From contig NBIV01000089.1 of assembly GCA_003194525.1 (NCBI GenBank), forward strand, positions 62,001-126,000: a stretch of DNA of 64,000 bases, in the 5' to 3' direction. This document shows, piece after piece, positions 23,450-32,911 of the stretch. Every line of letters begins with the position of its first letter. Within the stretch, counting starts at the first letter, position 1. A program made the translations under genes and the position numbers. The notes beneath the pieces were generated by a model. That model was not told the origin of the DNA, searched no databases, and saw only the letters and a list, made by a program, of their open reading frames with translations. Source of the DNA: Gracilariopsis chorda. Lineage: Eukaryota > Rhodophyta > Florideophyceae > Gracilariales > Gracilariaceae.

Positions 23450-24429
23450 ATGAAGACGGTCACTAATCATTCCGCCCAAGCCGTTGCTCCACACTGGGCG
23501 CTTTTCCACGTTTCCTATGTTATATTCCGTTTCCTGGCAGCACGCATCGGCGGTGCAATGGAAGCTAAGAGCACCAAATTTCCAGAATCTCTACAGGAAG
23601 AAGTGAAGTTGGCCGCATTTTTAATGTATTCTGGAGGGCCTATTTGCCAGGCGGTGGGGACACAGCTTAGAAAAGCACGACAATCGAGAGCGTCCGCAAT
23701 GTTAGCAGGGCTATCTGTACAGCGTTTAGGCACCACCTGGGACTCCCTACAGAAAAGGAAAAGGTAACATCAATTATGAAAGGCTTCCAAAACATGCAAG
23801 ATCTCCCTTGGTGTGTTGGTGCTATCGATGATACACACATTCCGTGGTTGCAGTGTCCAGAAGAATGATACTATGAATATCGGAAATACAAAGGAGTTAC
23901 AAGCATTGTAGTGCTTGCACTCTCTACAGCTAACCGGAGATTAATATTTGCTGATATGTGTCATCCTGGGGTACAGGTAGACAGCACAATGTACCGCCTA
24001 TCGTCATTAAAGCGGAATCGTAACAGCTGAAAGTGGCTGAGACAGAACATGTCAGGCTAAGTGGTCGATGAAATACTATTCCGGTTGTATGCTGTAGGAG
24101 CCTCTGCCTTTCCGCTTGATACTAACATGAGGAAAAGCTCAACTGTTTCCGAGACTATCGCAAACCGTGTGTTAAAGGCATGGGACAGAATGGCGTCACA
24201 AACAAGAAAACCAATCGAGTGCGCTTTTCGAATGCTCAAAGACCGCTTTTTAGCTCTAAAAAATGGTCTACGACCTCACCACGAAGATAAAATAGTGAAT
24301 TTGATATACTCGTTTTCGATTTTACAAAATATATGCCTTGGCTAACGTGATGAACTTGAATATTTATTGGTAGCAGACGAATATTTCAATGAAAGACTGA
24401 TCAAAATAAAAACACAAGCCAGGAAGTGA
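23450..24429 (+). pseudogene. PIF/Harbinger transposase relic 1
   Basis: A DDE transposase of the HARBI1 type is readable through a few frame changes. After an N-terminal helical part (ATG at 23558, SLQEEVKLAAFLMYSGG) comes HHLGLPTEKEKVTSIMKGF, then the first catalytic block WCVGAIDDTHIP, then YRKYKGVTSIVVLALSTANR, GVQVDSTMYR with the second Asp, and finally RKPIECAFRMLKDRF with the Glu. All three catalytic residues remain. Nonsense codons after CPEE and after NRNS, plus a frameshift near 23700, disable it. Harbinger elements need a second, Myb/SANT-type protein; candidates lie immediately downstream. Confidence 0.75.
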
Positions 24430-24487
24430 CAGAGAGATGCGTTACTTTACTTTGTATTGAATTCGACCTAAGCAACAAGAGGAGTCA

Positions 24488-24739
24488 TTAAAACTCTTGA
24501 ACTAACTTAGCCAATAACGAAACTATCTCTGCTCGAATTTTCTCTGAGCGCTTCAGATGATTTAAAATTTGCTGCTGGTGTTCTTTCTGGTCACGTAGAA
24601 ACGTATCGATTGTGCTAGCTTTTTTTTTCGCACTTTTTTCACGAGTACTTTCCAAAACTTCTTGGCCACTGGTCGCCTTTGCAGTTTTCATCACAGCCGG
24701 TGGGTCATGACGTGATTTGCTATTAGTGGGCATATGCAC
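24488..24739 (-). pseudogene. Short coiled-coil accessory fragment, convergent to relic 1
   Basis: An 83-residue frame, basic in its first half (KKKASTIDTFLRDQKEH), then a helical segment with IRAEIVSLLAKLVQEF at the end. The C-terminal helix ending close to the stop resembles the ends of the SANT/coiled-coil proteins at 25.8, 38.9 and 59.2 kb. It runs toward the transposase relic 1, as those at 38.9 and 59.2 kb do toward theirs. No DNA-binding domain remains upstream. Probably a truncated accessory gene. Confidence 0.4.
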
Positions 24740-24750
24740 CCAGAATTCAG

Positions 24751-24808
24751 CAGAGTACGAGGCAGAATTCTGCCAACATCATTACAATGAAATGTAGTTT
24801 GCAGAATT
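24751..24808. repeat. Cluster of CAGAATTC half-palindromes
   Basis: CAGAATTC occurs three times within 60 bases; the middle one is a perfect 14-base palindrome, GGCAGAATTCTGCC, at 24761-24774. The same octamer recurs at 27.15-27.22 kb. Confidence 0.45.
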
Positions 24809-24978
24809 CTCTAGTGAGGACTTCACGAATAATGCTGAATACTGCGTATTTACAGAAGTCACGTGAGTAAAGCTAGGAGTACCACGTGTAATGCATTTCA
24901 AAAATTTCGTGGTAGAGAGCTAACCTTACATGAACCACTGTGAGCACCAGACGACCCAGAAACCGCGACGCAGCCACG

Positions 24979-25810
24979 ATGGCAGACGTTTGTGACGTCG
25001 AAGCTGTGCCTCTCACCCTATAAAGAAGTCTCGTTACACAGCGGCGCAAGACCTTGTCATTGCGCGCAAAGTTGCAGCTGTAAGGGTGCATACGCCTCCG
25101 AATGGCGAGAAGAGGAAGCGGTTTGAAGAGGCAGCCACAAGGTCAACGCAAACCTTGCTTTTGCTGGTGAATTAGGGTGGAAGCCTCTTCAAGACCGCTA
25201 TAATCGTATGCAGGAGCAATGCTGCAAGCGTGACGATGGTAATCAGCGGCTGTCAGGGGTGGGGGAAAGGGAGATGGAGGAGCTTGCAGACCTGCTCATG
25301 ACAATGCGGGAGGCAAAAGACGATTAAGACTCACAAACAAAGGCACTGAAAACGGCTGTGCGCAAGAATGAAGAAGATAAGGAACGCATGGATGCCGCTC
25401 ACGTTTTTGCCGCTACAAAGCGTACGAATGTAAGTGATGCCGGATGCAGCGGTTCATCAGTGAATGGGGAGGCATCTGACACTGAAAAGGACAAGGTGAG
25501 CAGTAGCACAAAGAGAGCCAAGAAGGGCAGCCGAGTTCCGCCAGTTCTTGGGAGTGAGATGGATCGCCTTGGATCTCATCTCAAAGAGGCTGATCTTGCG
25601 GGCGGAGACCTCGAACGCGAACACTTGGCCTTTGAGCAGGAACGCGCGATTGCCGACCGTATTGAGCGCAAGAAGGAGTGCGAGGAGCGTAGAGAAAAGC
25701 GCCGCCTAGAGCGAGAGGAGTGACGCGACGGGCGTCTCGACCATAGTAAACTCGAATTTGAGAAGCATAAAGCGCTACTGGAGCTACTGTCTAAGCATAA
25801 GAAAAAGTAG
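24979..25810 (+). pseudogene. SANT-like/coiled-coil transposon accessory protein
   Basis: After an ATG at 24979 and a frameshift near 25020 the protein reads KKSRYTAAQDLVIARKVAAV, then PPNGEKRKRFEEAATR, ELGWKPLQDRYNRMQEQC and LSGVGEREMEELADLL, and ends in a long charged coiled coil with LGSHLKEADL. In-frame stops occur at about 25326 (TAA) and 25721 (TGA), with the frame continuing beyond both. The same order of blocks is seen in the genes at 38.9-39.8 kb (RFSATDDLIIAREVVAANVH, SIQNRYKKLQDIF, MSGVGGEVTEMDELL, TLKEADM) and 59.2-60.0 kb. The Trp/Tyr spacing and basic helices fit a Myb/SANT trihelix DNA-binding domain; such proteins assist Harbinger transposases. The family link is my reading. 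Confidence 0.6.
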
Positions 25811-28465
25811 CCTTTTCGCTCTCCATCAGCCCTTTTCGAGTAACGAATGGCATCCATTACCATAAAAATCGCGTTAGCTTCTACTCGCGAAGAGCTCCCT
25901 GCGGGAGTCCGCTCGCTTCGCGTCCTCGGTCCCCTCGGGACGCGGACTTTTTCCTCGCTTCTCGGCATTCTCTGCGAGCTATTCTTTATGCGATACATAC
26001 TCTTCAAGAGAGAGAGGGGGCACACCGAAATAATTCGATATCTGGTTCGGAAAGCAACAGTTGCGGAAGTTCGACAACAGCATGGATGCTGTGTATTGCA
26101 TACGGATAGGTGATTTGAAAACCTTCATTTCGCACTTGAAATGCTATGTAGCAAAGTGCATTTTGAGCTCTTTGAAGTCCCACACTACGCTGACACGCAC
26201 GCCTGCCATTGCGCTGTTGAAAACCTTCTGTGCTAGTGATAGCGTTGCAAATTGAACGGGCACCACCATAAACCAGTTTGCGTTAAAACCCGAATCTCCG
26301 TATATGAATTACGAAACGTGTTGATGCTGCAGCACTTGTGGCAGTTCTCCGTTCAGTCCGGAGCGAATGTATAACTTAAAGACGTGTGTATGCCTTTGGA
26401 ATGGGCCATGTAGGTGCATGGTAATCACATCAGGAGTATTTAAGGTTTGTTACCTAAGTTCATGCATTCTTTTATGTTTTTTGTAGACCACAAGCTGTGC
26501 TAAATTACCCTATGGCCGTGCTATGCCAAGCACAGGCCGGTCTATGAAACCAGGACAGTTTAGCAACGTCTTTGGCTTTCTATTTATTGCTTCCGCGTAC
26601 AAAGAAAGTCTTCTACTGGTAAATTGAGCTCTAATGGGGCCGGTGAGCAGAAGCTCTCTTGTATCGAGCATTAGCTCTATGTTTTCCCAAAAGATCTCGG
26701 AATGTTGTGAAGCGTGCTTGCTAAAGAGCTCTTCAAAGTCTACCCAACACGATGAAGTAGCACTTTGATGAGATACGATGCAAGTAGCTAGAAAAGGTGT
26801 GCAAACCTGGCGAGTACAGTTAGTGAAAGTCTTGACAGAAATTCATTAAATGGAAAATCAGTCAGAGATACAGGGTTGCTACGACAGAGGTAGTTGGTGT
26901 ATTTATCGCAATGACTCATGTAGGAAAAGGCAGAGGCTTTTTGCACATTAGGCTTGCGAACAACAGCCTGTAACGCGCAAGTAGTAGTGAGGGATCTAGT
27001 TGCAATTGCAACTAAGCTGTGGTCCTTTTGGCGATGATCAGACATGGTTGCTGCTGCCAGAGTCCCGGAGCATGACACATGCTGAGGCCTTCCTGCGTAA
27101 TACTCAAGAGTCAACTTGTGCGTGCTTGCGTAAATCCCCCGATAACAGAATTCTGTATCAATTTTTGTTTACACGTGGGCATTCAAACCTGCCGGAATTC
27201 TGTGAGTGGCTGGCAGAATTCCGTGCAGGCGTAAGCTCTCTATTTTCCAATTTTTGAATCTCAACGGAAAAAAGGGCTTGTCGAAGAGATCTTTTTCCTT
27301 TCTATCTCTACCAGACTGAGAAATCTTCGCGATATATGCCGAGTACTCTTGTTTTACACTGCTAAACGTCTTTTGCCCCCTTTTCTTCGTACGCTTTTTT
27401 CAGTCCTTTCACTCAGCAAATTCGATAGCGGCTGAAAACACTTCCTTAAGAGACTTCTTTTGCTTTCTTCTGTCTCCGTGACCAGGCTTTTTCATCCTAC
27501 CCAGCGAAAGCATGACTGTTTTTTCGTTGTAGGTTTGGCCTTTTTTTTGTGTGCTGGGCGAAGCGGTTGCGGGCGATTTGGGAATGAAAGTAGAAGCAGA
27601 TTGGAGCGTAAGGTTTGCTGCAGAGTTTAAATGCGAACTTGTCTGTTTTGAGAAGAACAGGCAAGGGCATAAACCGTTTTTCATGGTTGGCTGTATGCAG
27701 TGTGCGCATTTTGTGCTGATGATGGTACATCGGGATTTTGATAAGCGCCATATGTACTAAGTCGATGACCGAAAAATGGCAGTGGAAAAGAAAGATAATG
27801 TATGTGCATGGCGGTGTGTTGGGCTTTTGTTGTTTGTTTGGCGGCGTTTATGGCTGCATCTGCGTGTTTGATATTCGAAACTGCTGAGAATACGGTACTT
27901 GTTTAGGCGTACAACGCAAAACTGCGTCAAGGGCAACGCTACATTGTGTGCTAGCAGTTAAATATGCTAGCACATGGGTATTTCTGATGTATTGACGAAG
28001 TAAGTGGTTACCACAACGTCTGAGTTTGTAGTGACTACATCCTTGGACAATTTGTTTCTGCACTTCGCTTGCACTGTCTACTCGTTAGCGCGCACAGAAT
28101 GTCTGCCTTTTCCCCAATGGGCCGAGGGTACGAACTTGTCCACGATTTTGTCCAGTTTTTGGTGTGGAAACCTAAGAGTTACCTTCAAACACAGCGTTGT
28201 CCACGTTTCTGATCACATTTGCTATGTGCCGCTCAAGCTATAACAGTCACGTGATGCACCATCAAAGCAACCCAAAGCGGCTGCTGACACAGACGCGCAA
28301 CGCTAGCTGATCCGTCGCATCGAGTACGTCAACGGGCGCGAAAGCACCACGGGTACTGCCACGCAACCCACCGAACTGCCCGTTTTAATTCATTCACCTC
28401 TCTGCGAACTCTCTCCAAACATCCAAACATCCCGCTCTCCAAAACACTCCCCTACCTCCCCCGCC
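25811..28465. other. Gene-poor stretch upstream of the host-gene island
   Basis: Frames here (for example minus 26788-27114, minus 27409-27684 with a lysine-rich end) have no known motif. Palindromic EcoRI-like repeats sit at 27145-27223. From 28240 on the sequence becomes GC-rich and purine/pyrimidine-biased, consistent with the promoter of the RING gene. No RNA gene was found. Confidence 0.35.
27145..27223. repeat. Palindromic CAGAATTCTG cluster with inverted repeat
   Basis: A 12-base palindrome ACAGAATTCTGT lies at 27145-27156. A 10-base inverted repeat follows: CGGAATTCTG at 27193-27202 and CAGAATTCCG at 27214-27223, loop of 11 bases. The core matches the cluster at 24.75 kb. Confidence 0.5.
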
Positions 28466-28492
28466 ATGGCAATGCTCCACCGCCGCGCATAA
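28466..28492 (+). promoter_or_regulatory. uORF of 8 codons overlapping the RING start (TAATG)
   Basis: ATG at 28466 sits in a strong context (CCGCCATGG) and opens an 8-codon frame, MAMLHRRA, whose TAA stop (28490-28492) shares its last A with the ATG of the main frame (TAATG). Such an arrangement usually lowers translation of the main frame or makes it depend on termination-reinitiation. Whether the transcript starts upstream of 28466 cannot be seen from sequence. Confidence 0.5.
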
Positions 28493-29679
28493 TGAGCTTC
28501 GCGCGCATTTCCCTTGCCCTCATCTCCGTAAATATCTTCCTCCTCATCATAGCCGTATACTGGACAGCCACAACCAGGCAACAACTTAACCACGTCAAGA
28601 GTCTTCCTCCCTGGTATCCTCGCACCTGTACAATTCGTTCACACACAATAACAAGTCGCGATCGTCAGTACCGCAATGAATTTCTCGTGTTCAACTTTTC
28701 ACGTGGAACTGATCCGGATCCAATTCCACCCACAGTTGCCTATCGTTACGGCTCTCCCGTCTACAACCAGACCCAACGGCAAGCACGCGCCTTTTCCAGG
28801 AAATTCTCCCTCAATTCACCTGAATCGTGCTGGTTGTATCCCTGGGACTACAAATTACAACCCCCATATCCAACCCGACTACGTTATACAGTCAGTCTAT
28901 CCCCCGTCACTAACGCCCCAACAAAGTCTCAGAAAGAGACTGCCACCGTATCCGTCATATTCACAGCCATCACAGCCACCTTTCTGTTCATCCTTCTATG
29001 TACCGTCTTATTGCTCTCCCCAGTAGACGATATCGAAGCCATTAACGCCCGTCTTGAAGCACAACACGACCAGTCCTCAGATGCACACCACCTGTCCCAT
29101 TCCACCATTAACCGTCTCTGCAAGAGCATCTCCTTCGAGAAGACGGCTTCGATAGATGCCTGTCCAATCTGCCTGGAAGACGAAGTCCCTGTCGACGTTC
29201 AACTTCCCTGCGCGCACAGTTTCCATCGTGGCTGCATCACTGCTTGGCTCAGTCGGGGTAACATAAATTGCCCGCTGTGCAACCTCACCCTCACTGCGGA
29301 TATGGTCCCGCCCACCAGCGCCGATTACGACCCGCTTACGGATTACGGGGGTTCTGGTGCGCAGGATAACAGCGACTCGCATTCAGACAGTTCGGAGAGT
29401 GCTGAAACCACGCAGGTGCCGCACAGTCCAACACGACGGCGGCAGCAACAACAGCAGCAACAACAACAGCGTGTTCGCAGCGCCCTCTCTTCATCTTCGC
29501 AGCAAAATGGAGGCACACCATCGACGTCTTTACAATGCGAATCAAACGTCGGACAACAACAAGCGGATAGGATCAACTCAACCGCGAGTAGGAGCGGTTT
29601 ACCTGTATCTGTGACGGTTCCGGAAAGGGTACAAAGACCAACTGTGCACTCTGAAACTGGGCGCTCTGAGGCAACGTAA
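28492..29679 (+). CDS. Two-pass membrane RING-H2 E3 ubiquitin ligase
   Basis: The 395-residue protein should transfer ubiquitin from an E2 enzyme to membrane or secretory-pathway substrates. Hydrophobic segment 1 is at residues 7-24 and segment 2 at 153-176. The stretch between is likely lumenal, with possible N-glycosylation sites at N68 (NFS) and N92 (NQT). The RING-H2 finger follows on the cytosolic side at 224-263: C224, C227, C240, H242, H245, C248, C260, C263, a perfect C3H2C3 set. The C-terminal tail is Ser/Asp-rich, holds nine Gln in a row (318-326) and looks disordered. No intron is needed. The start is the first ATG after a short uORF. It is the leftmost gene of the host island. Substrates cannot be inferred. 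Confidence 0.85.
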   Translation: MSFARISLALISVNIFLLIIAVYWTATTRQQLNHVKSLPPWYPRTCTIRSHTITSRDRQYRNEFLVFNFSRGTDPDPIPPTVAYRYGSPVYNQTQRQARAFSRKFSLNSPESCWLYPWDYKLQPPYPTRLRYTVSLSPVTNAPTKSQKETATVSVIFTAITATFLFILLCTVLLLSPVDDIEAINARLEAQHDQSSDAHHLSHSTINRLCKSISFEKTASIDACPICLEDEVPVDVQLPCAHSFHRGCITAWLSRGNINCPLCNLTLTADMVPPTSADYDPLTDYGGSGAQDNSDSHSDSSESAETTQVPHSPTRRRQQQQQQQQQRVRSALSSSSQQNGGTPSTSLQCESNVGQQQADRINSTASRSGLPVSVTVPERVQRPTVHSETGRSEAT

Positions 29680-29993
29680 CGCTGATGCACACCCCGCGAA
29701 CAACTCCCCCATTAACAAGAACACATGTCCCCCTACCATGCGCCGTATCTGACATACATAGTACGCTAACTTGAGAAGGTTGGGGACTTTGATCCCGATA
29801 TCATAAAGCACGGTTACTTTAGCTAGAGAGAGCCAGAGACGAATGAAAGAGCATATGAGACATTTGCGCACAGCTACATACTGGTGGTACATACGTAATA
29901 TATAATGTATGAGATATACGCTTGTACAAGAACAAGTAATGTTACAATACTTCAGCCAAATGAAGCGGGCGGGCCACGAACAAATCACCGAGT
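29680..29993. other. Intergenic region between convergent genes
   Basis: AT-rich spacer of 314 bases between the 3' ends of the RING gene and the amidohydrolase gene, with TATAATGTATG-like stretches that may serve for 3' end formation. No gene seen. Confidence 0.4.
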
Positions 29994-31373
29994 TCAAGCA
30001 ACAGCTTTCTCCGCAATTCGTTCAATAACCTTCCTCAAAGCAAGTACACCTTGAAACACATCCTGATCCGAAACCGCTTCCAGCGGACTATGACTGATAC
30101 CATCCTTACAACGTACAAACAGCATCCCAACGTCCGTAATTTCCTTCATGAACTGTGCATCATGACCCGCACCACTAGTAAGTACAACAGCATCATCACC
30201 CAAAACGTGCTTAAAACCGTCAACCAACCAATCACTCATACGCACGGCATCCACCTGATGAACAATCTGAAGGTCAACCTGAACCGACCGGGCGAGCGCC
30301 ACGCGTTGAGAAGCGTGTCGAATGAGCTGGACAGCACGGTTACGTACGCGATCAGACGGGGCACGCACGTCAACTGAAAATGATACAGAGCCCGGTACAA
30401 CGTTGGTAGCAGCTGGGTAAACGTCCAATTTTCCAACAGTAGCCACCAAACGTTCGGCGTGAAAGTGACGTGCCACGTCCTCAACGTGCAGAACAAGCTG
30501 AGCAGCAGCTGTGAGAGCATCACGACGTTGATTCATCGGCGTAGTGCCAGCGTGCTTAGCCTGACCGTCAACACGAATCATGATCCTCGTCTGCCCAGCA
30601 ATGGCATCAACAACGCCGACAGGCCGGTGAGCAGCTTCCAAAACGGGACCCTGTTCAATATGCAACTCTACATAAGCCAACAAACGATTCTTGAGATGTT
30701 TCGAAATGGCAGCGTGACGAACTGCACTGGGCACGTCGGACGGGCCGTGCAGGGCGTGATGGGCTTGTTGAAAGGTTGGTAAAGCGGTGATGTGGGAGAG
30801 ATCATGTGCAACAAACGCACGGGCACCAAAGTTAGTGACTGAAAAAGGATTATTACCTTCCTCATCGTCAAATGCGATGATGGAAATGTCAAACGGTAAT
30901 GTACAAATGGAGGAACGAAACGATTGTGCTACTGCCAAAGCCGTAAAGATACCTAGGGTACCGTCAAAACGACCGGCATCTACAACGGTATCGTGATGAC
31001 TACCGAGAAGAATGAGAGGGCGGGTGGTGGAGGACGGTGTGGTGGCACAAGTAAGTGTGGCAATAACGTTACCGGCAGCATCTGCTGTGGCGGATAATGC
31101 GGCTTGGGTGAAGAGTCTGTGAAGCAGGGCGTGCGCTTGCTTGGATGAGTTGGAGAGAAAGGGACGGTTGAGATGATGGGGGGACTCGCTTATGGTGGCT
31201 AAGTGGTGAAGATTATGAACGACTTGTGTGGAGAGGTCCTCGAGTTGCTGGTGCAGGGTGGGGGCGGGGACGGAGGTGGAGCGGGAGGCGATGAGAAAGG
31301 AAAGAAGGGCGAAGAGGAGTGGGAGAGCGGAGAGAAGCGGGGCGCAACGGGGGTGAGGAGAGGCGGCGGTCAT
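29994..31373 (-). CDS. M20-family allantoate amidohydrolase / carbamoyl-amino-acid hydrolase
   Basis: A 459-residue metal hydrolase of the AllC/hydantoinase-carbamoylase group. The group releases ammonia from allantoate or related ureides in purine breakdown; the exact substrate is not fixed by sequence. Metal-site motifs are all present: GSHHDT (H126, D128), the bridging D137 in GRFDG, DEEG (E171, E172), H238 in ELHIEQGP and H428 in GISHSP. The dimer-lid segment HAGTTPMNQRRDAL and TSGAGHDAQ are also intact. Residues 11-30 are a hydrophobic signal sequence or anchor (LLSALPLLFALLSFLIAS), matching the ER location of plant allantoate amidohydrolases. The ATG at 31373 is chosen because it sits just before this signal; an in-frame ATG at 31565 would add 64 proline- and arginine-rich residues and bury it. 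Convergent with the RING gene. Confidence 0.9.
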   Translation of the reverse strand: MTAASPHPRCAPLLSALPLLFALLSFLIASRSTSVPAPTLHQQLEDLSTQVVHNLHHLATISESPHHLNRPFLSNSSKQAHALLHRLFTQAALSATADAAGNVIATLTCATTPSSTTRPLILLGSHHDTVVDAGRFDGTLGIFTALAVAQSFRSSICTLPFDISIIAFDDEEGNNPFSVTNFGARAFVAHDLSHITALPTFQQAHHALHGPSDVPSAVRHAAISKHLKNRLLAYVELHIEQGPVLEAAHRPVGVVDAIAGQTRIMIRVDGQAKHAGTTPMNQRRDALTAAAQLVLHVEDVARHFHAERLVATVGKLDVYPAATNVVPGSVSFSVDVRAPSDRVRNRAVQLIRHASQRVALARSVQVDLQIVHQVDAVRMSDWLVDGFKHVLGDDAVVLTSGAGHDAQFMKEITDVGMLFVRCKDGISHSPLEAVSDQDVFQGVLALRKVIERIAEKAVA

Positions 31374-31680
31374 TGTTGATGGTGAAGGACGGTGGGGTGG
31401 GGGGGGGGGAGAGGGGGTGGAAGCGCCTGAGACGGCGCGATTGGGGAGATGCAGAGTGAAGCAGAGCTCCCTTTTTTTAAAGCGACGGGAGGAACAACGG
31501 GAGGGGAGCAGCGCGGGACGAAAGAGCACTGTGCGCTGGCAGAGCGTCGCTGCACGGCGCATCACAGCTGGCGCGGCGCCATTGGCTGTTGAGATGCCGT
31601 TACGGAATGGGTGGAGGCTGTGCGCTGTCGCTCGCGGCTTTCGTTTAGCGTCGACAAATGGCGCACATCAGTTGTAGTGA

Positions 31681-32505
31681 TCAACTTTCAGCCATCAGCC
31701 GCTCGCGTTCCATTGGCACGTCCTGCGACTCGCCGTCTCGTCGCCCTCCCTCCGTTTCCAGCTTCATCTGCAGCACGTCCGTGTCCGTGTGGTCCGGGTA
31801 CAGACAGAAGTGCTGCGTGATGAAGTAGCAATCAAACAGTAGCGCCTCCAGAGCAAGCGTAGTCTTCGCCATGTTGCCCGTGTACGCCGTCAAGTTGCCC
31901 TCCATCACGCAGCGCAACGCCTGTTGCAACAGGCTGAAAATGCATCCTATCAAATCCAGCAGCACCAGGCTGATGCTGTACCCCACCGTGCTGGAGCGTC
32001 GTACATTGGACACCACTTGAGGAATATGCTTGATGATGCTTGAAATCACCTTCACGCCGCCGTTGAAACGTGCATACGAATACCACCCCACTCGCCCAGT
32101 CACAACGCCCAAAAAGCCTACCGCAATCATCGAAACAACCATCAATGCAGCCGCGCTCGTGTACCGCTTGGGCGCCGTGCGCGGCGGCATCGAAACGCAC
32201 TGCCATCCAATCCAAGCCGACACCAAGAAGCCGTGCACCGCGAAGAAAGCATCATTCACCTCCACCTGCGGCGAGTACCCCGCGTGCTTCTTGTAAGAGC
32301 GAATGGCGGACTCATCCAGTACGTACGCCAACGTGTAGATGGTGTAGGAAATGAAGCCCAACAAGTTCAGCGCTACAAAGTCCGGCGACAACCCGCACGT
32401 CGTCTTGCGCTCGTGGTTCAGCTTCACTTGCGGCCAGTAGCACGCGCACCATGCCACAAAGTATATCCACCCGAACAGAACGTGGAAAAACTCTAGCGCG
32501 GACAT
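31681..32505 (-). CDS. Cystinosin-like PQ-loop transporter (paralogue 1)
   Basis: A 274-residue seven-helix membrane protein. Cystinosins export cystine from lysosomes or vacuoles with protons. Both PQ loops are present: YWPQVKLNHERKTTCGLSPDF and HIPQVVSNVRRSSTVGYSIS, with the family's Asp residues in LSPDF and LVLLD. The N-terminus starts directly at helix 1 (MSALEFFHVLFGWIYF), so the glycosylated lumenal domain of animal cystinosin is absent. I use the ATG at 32505, which aligns with the start of the neighbouring paralogue; an upstream in-frame ATG at 32583 would add 26 basic residues. The C-terminus has ERERLM, a fit to the acidic dileucine-type sorting signal [DE]xxxL[LIM]. No intron. It diverges from paralogue 2 across 406 bases. 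Confidence 0.9.
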   Translation of the reverse strand: MSALEFFHVLFGWIYFVAWCACYWPQVKLNHERKTTCGLSPDFVALNLLGFISYTIYTLAYVLDESAIRSYKKHAGYSPQVEVNDAFFAVHGFLVSAWIGWQCVSMPPRTAPKRYTSAAALMVVSMIAVGFLGVVTGRVGWYSYARFNGGVKVISSIIKHIPQVVSNVRRSSTVGYSISLVLLDLIGCIFSLLQQALRCVMEGNLTAYTGNMAKTTLALEALLFDCYFITQHFCLYPDHTDTDVLQMKLETEGGRRDGESQDVPMERERLMAES

Positions 32506-32911
32506 TTTTCTCTTGGCTCGCAACCCTGTCTGCGCTCCGCTTGAGCGCGCTCGTCGCCTTGCTTCGTCGTGAACACCGCGCACGTAATGCGCCCCCGTTC
32601 ACCCGAACAGCGAAAAGCACCACGGCCCGTCTGCCTATGTACCCTTCGAATATCTACAAGAAGACGGTACAGCACTACAAGGCGCGGTGACCGCCTGTGC
32701 TTCCGCCTGTGCTTCCGCCTGTGCTTTTTTTCCTGTATTTTTTTGAGTCGCCTTGTCACCACCACTACCGACCTGACACCGCCCAGCCAACAGCTTCGCT
32801 CACTCGCGCTGTCGCATCACTCACGTCCTCCACGTCTTTCCAAACAGACAAACCCCGCACAGCTAAACAGCCCCCGTTCGTCATCAGCGCCTCCTCACTC
32901 CGCCCCAAGTC
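32506..32911. promoter_or_regulatory. Shared divergent promoter of the cystinosin pair
   Basis: 406 bases separate the two start codons. The segment contains a short direct repeat, GTGCTTCCGCCT in three copies at about 32698-32722, and long pyrimidine runs (TTTTTTTCCTGTATTTTTTTG), but no clear TATA box. A bidirectional promoter is inferred from spacing alone. Confidence 0.5.

Noticed and set aside
29336-29690. Cysteine-rich minus-strand frames opposite the RING gene tail
   Set aside because: The poly-Cys run is the antisense of the CAA/CAG polyglutamine tract.
32030-32623. Open frames overlapping cystinosin 1 on both strands
   Set aside because: Shadows of a GC-rich coding region; the PQ-loop protein on the minus strand explains the sequence.
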